A program made the position numbers and the translations under genes. A stretch of 15,427 bases of DNA from NCBI GenBank assembly GCA_024640745.1, contig JAHEEL010000029.1:1-15427 (forward strand), written 5' to 3'. Positions 13,804 to 15,427 of this stretch are shown one piece after another; the first letter of the stretch is position 1, and each line of letters starts with the position of its first letter. The notes beneath the pieces were generated by a model that made no database searches, was not told the origin of the DNA, and saw nothing but the letters and a program-made list of their open reading frames with translations. The stretch is from Actinomycetes bacterium. GTDB lineage: Bacteria; Actinomycetota; Acidimicrobiia; Spongiisociales; UBA5794.

Positions 13804-14469
13804 CTATTGGTCTTCGAACGTCATTTGGGGGCCGGGGGGCGGCTTGACACGTCGCTTCCTGGCGATCCTGCGCTTCGGTATTCCGTCGGCAAAGAGTGGC
13901 TCGTTTATCAGCGCAGCGAGGCGTTCGGCTGTGGGAAACCAGTCGTAGCCGTCGCCGATCTCCGATGCCGGGACGTTCACCCGGGATCGCTGGGGAACAA
14001 AGACGTCGAGGTGGGCGTCGAGAATCCGTTCGATCTCGATGCGGAAGGCGTCGGACGTCGAGCGAACCCCGTCCGATGAGAGGTCGACGTCGGGGAGCAG
14101 GCGAATCACGAGGTCGTAGGTCTTCGACCACTCGCGCACCATCGGCTCGACCGCAAACCGATCGTCTCCCCCGCATGCCCGCAGGTAGTAGGCGTAGTTG
14201 TCCATCACCCCGCGGTCGAGCACGAGGACTTCGGCTTTCGGTGCGAGCGTCAGCTCCTGGCGGATCTGCGAAACGATGACCCAGAGCTGGGCTTCGCCCG
14301 TGGCGCCTTCGTTGATGCCGAGCGGATTGTCCCGGACCACCTCACGCCCGTACTCCACCGACCGGCCCGCCCGTTGCATTGCATTGGCGAATCCGTGGGC
14401 GGCCGTGGTCTTCCGAATTCCGTGCGAGCCGATGAACGCCACCTTGGCGTTCCGCTGCCAGCGCCCCAT
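13804..14469 (-). CDS. P-loop kinase-like ATPase with variant Walker A
   Basis: 221-aa protein of the P-loop NTPase class resembling AAA_28/NadR-like or deoxynucleoside-kinase-like ATPases. Substrate unknown. After an initial beta strand (KVAFIG, 9-14) comes GSHGIRKTT (14-22). The canonical pattern GxxxxGK[ST] would have Gly where R19 stands, but K20 and T21 are kept. VLVLDRGVMDNYAY (81-94) resembles the DR[S/G] step after strand 3 of nucleoside kinases and could supply the Mg- or substrate-binding residues. REVVRDNPLGINE (42-54) and EAQLWVIVSQI (59-69) also look like the family core. The C-terminus is basic and Pro-rich (199-214). ATG 14469 lies 9 nt after the clpX stop without a clear Shine-Dalgarno, so it is probably cotranscribed and coupled with clpX. 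A nucleotide salvage role is only a guess. Confidence 0.75.
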   Translation of the reverse strand: MGRWQRNAKVAFIGSHGIRKTTAAHGFANAMQRAGRSVEYGREVVRDNPLGINEGATGEAQLWVIVSQIRQELTLAPKAEVLVLDRGVMDNYAYYLRACGGDDRFAVEPMVREWSKTYDLVIRLLPDVDLSSDGVRSTSDAFRIEIERILDAHLDVFVPQRSRVNVPASEIGDGYDWFPTAERLAALINEPLFADGIPKRRIARKRRVKPPPGPQMTFEDQ

Positions 14470-14478
14470 CGCCCGGGC

Positions 14479-15427
14479 TCAGGCCGTGCGCTCTTCCGGC
14501 AGGTCCGTCGAGACCAAGTCCGAGATGGGAACGAGCGTGGGATTGACTCGATCTCGGACGACCTGCTCGTCGATGACCACCTGGGCAACGTCTGTGCGTG
14601 CAGGGAGCTCGTACATCGTGTCGAGGAGGACCTCTTCCATGATGGCGCGGAGACCGCGGGCTCCGGTCCCGCGCTTCATCGCTTGCTCGGCGATAGCGCG
14701 CAGTGCATCGTCGGTGATGACCAGCTCAACGCCGTCCATTTCGAAGAACTTCGCGTACTGCCGGACCAGCGAGTTCTTTGGCTCGGTGAGTACGTGCACG
14801 AGATCCTCGACATCGAGGTCGTCGACGGTCGCGATCACCGGCAGGCGCCCGATGAACTCAGGGATCAGCCCGTAGCCCAGGAGGTCCTCGGGCAGAACCT
14901 CGCTGATCAACTCGGCCGGCCGGCGACCGTCGCTGGAGTGGACCTCGGCGCCGAATCCGACCGAGTTCTTGCCAATCCGGTTCTGGATGACGTCCTCCAG
15001 CCCGGCAAAGGCGCCGCCGCAGATGAACAGCATGTTGGTGGTGTCGACCTGGATCAACTCCTGATGGGGGTGCTTGCGCCCCCCTTGCGGTGGCACAGAG
15101 GCAACCGACCCTTCGAGGATCTTCAGCAGGGCCTGCTGGACACCTTCGCCGGAGACGTCCCGCGTGATCGAGGGGTTCTCGGCCTTTCGGGCGATCTTGT
15201 CGATCTCGTCGATGTAGATGATGCCCCTTTGCGCCCGCTCGACATCGTAGTTGGCAGCCTGCAAGAGGTTGAGCACGATGTTCTCGACGTCCTCACCCAC
15301 ATAGCCCGCCTCGGTGAGCGTCGTCGCGTCGGCGATCGTGAAGGGCACGTCGAGGATCTTGGCGAGGGTCTGCGCGAGCAGGGTCTTGCCCGATCCCGTC
15401 GGCCCGAGCAGGAGGATGTTGGCCTTC
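14479..15427 (-). CDS. clpX: ATP-dependent Clp protease ATP-binding subunit ClpX (N-terminus outside window)
   Basis: AAA+ unfoldase that feeds substrates into ClpP. The C-terminal 315 residues are visible, starting just before Walker A GPTGSGKT, which lies in the codons next to the right edge. Further motifs are the pore-1 loop AGYVGEDVEN, Walker B IIYIDEIDK, the RKH pore loop GGRKHPHQE, sensor-1 NMLFICGGAF, the box VII arginine region PEFIGRLPV, and sensor-2 GARGLRAIMEE. The zinc-binding N-domain, about 110 residues in relatives, must lie beyond the window. It ends in TGA at 14479, 9 nt before the kinase-like gene. clpP normally lies upstream of clpX and is not visible here. Confidence 0.97.
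   Translation of the reverse strand, partial: KANILLLGPTGSGKTLLAQTLAKILDVPFTIADATTLTEAGYVGEDVENIVLNLLQAANYDVERAQRGIIYIDEIDKIARKAENPSITRDVSGEGVQQALLKILEGSVASVPPQGGRKHPHQELIQVDTTNMLFICGGAFAGLEDVIQNRIGKNSVGFGAEVHSSDGRRPAELISEVLPEDLLGYGLIPEFIGRLPVIATVDDLDVEDLVHVLTEPKNSLVRQYAKFFEMDGVELVITDDALRAIAEQAMKRGTGARGLRAIMEEVLLDTMYELPARTDVAQVVIDEQVVRDRVNPTLVPISDLVSTDLPEERTA

Noticed and set aside
13634..14176. Minus-strand frame of 180 codons over the end of the kinase-like gene
   Set aside because: Overlaps the kinase-like gene in another frame and runs into the repeat region; Arg/Pro/Ser-rich with no motif.

Overview
The window is 15.4 kb of GC-rich DNA with every convincing gene on the minus strand. Read 5'->3' on that strand (right to left in window coordinates) the order is clpX (3' part), a small P-loop kinase-like gene, valS, folC, ndk, mreB, mreC, mreD, mrdA (PBP2), rodA, tdk, an RNase E/G gene and rplU (5' part). 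Base composition, several genes that seem to lack Shine-Dalgarno sites, and this order suggest a rod-shaped high-GC actinobacterial lineage, possibly Acidimicrobiia or a relative. That placement is inferred from general knowledge, not from a database search.

Right part (9.4-15.4 kb): the ClpX unfoldase gene is followed after 9 nt by a NadR/deoxynucleoside-kinase-like ATPase with a non-canonical Walker A motif. A 393-bp intergenic region follows. It holds a repeat and inverted-repeat block, a candidate promoter, a 13-bp-stem terminator hairpin with competing pairings, and a second promoter next to valS. valS, folC and ndk are then packed with gaps of 1 and 10 nt.

Centre (2.7-8.9 kb): a complete elongasome cassette mreB-mreC-mreD-mrdA-rodA. 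mreC/mreD and mreD/mrdA overlap by ATGA, and mrdA/rodA share one base, so the last four genes are likely translationally coupled. MreB filaments, the MreC/MreD membrane scaffold, the PBP2 transpeptidase and the RodA glycosyltransferase together build the lateral wall. PBP2 is unusually long (847 aa). Beyond the normal fold it carries an inserted helical plus beta-rich module of about 160 residues and a second Ala/Asp/Glu-rich insert.

Left part (1-2.7 kb): type II thymidine kinase (possibly leaderless), then a 283-bp leader region with hairpins before an RNase E/G with a Lys/Gln-rich N-terminal extension, then ribosomal protein L21 behind its own candidate promoter. Nucleotide metabolism (ndk, tdk, perhaps the small kinase) and translation/RNA turnover genes therefore flank the cell-wall cassette.

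No tRNA, rRNA, CRISPR, transposase or phage gene was recognised. This is mostly a conserved core-genome region. The points most worth a second look are the PBP2 insertion, the valS leader architecture and its start-codon problem, the Walker A variant, and a short GAGAC-type repeat shared by two intergenic regions.
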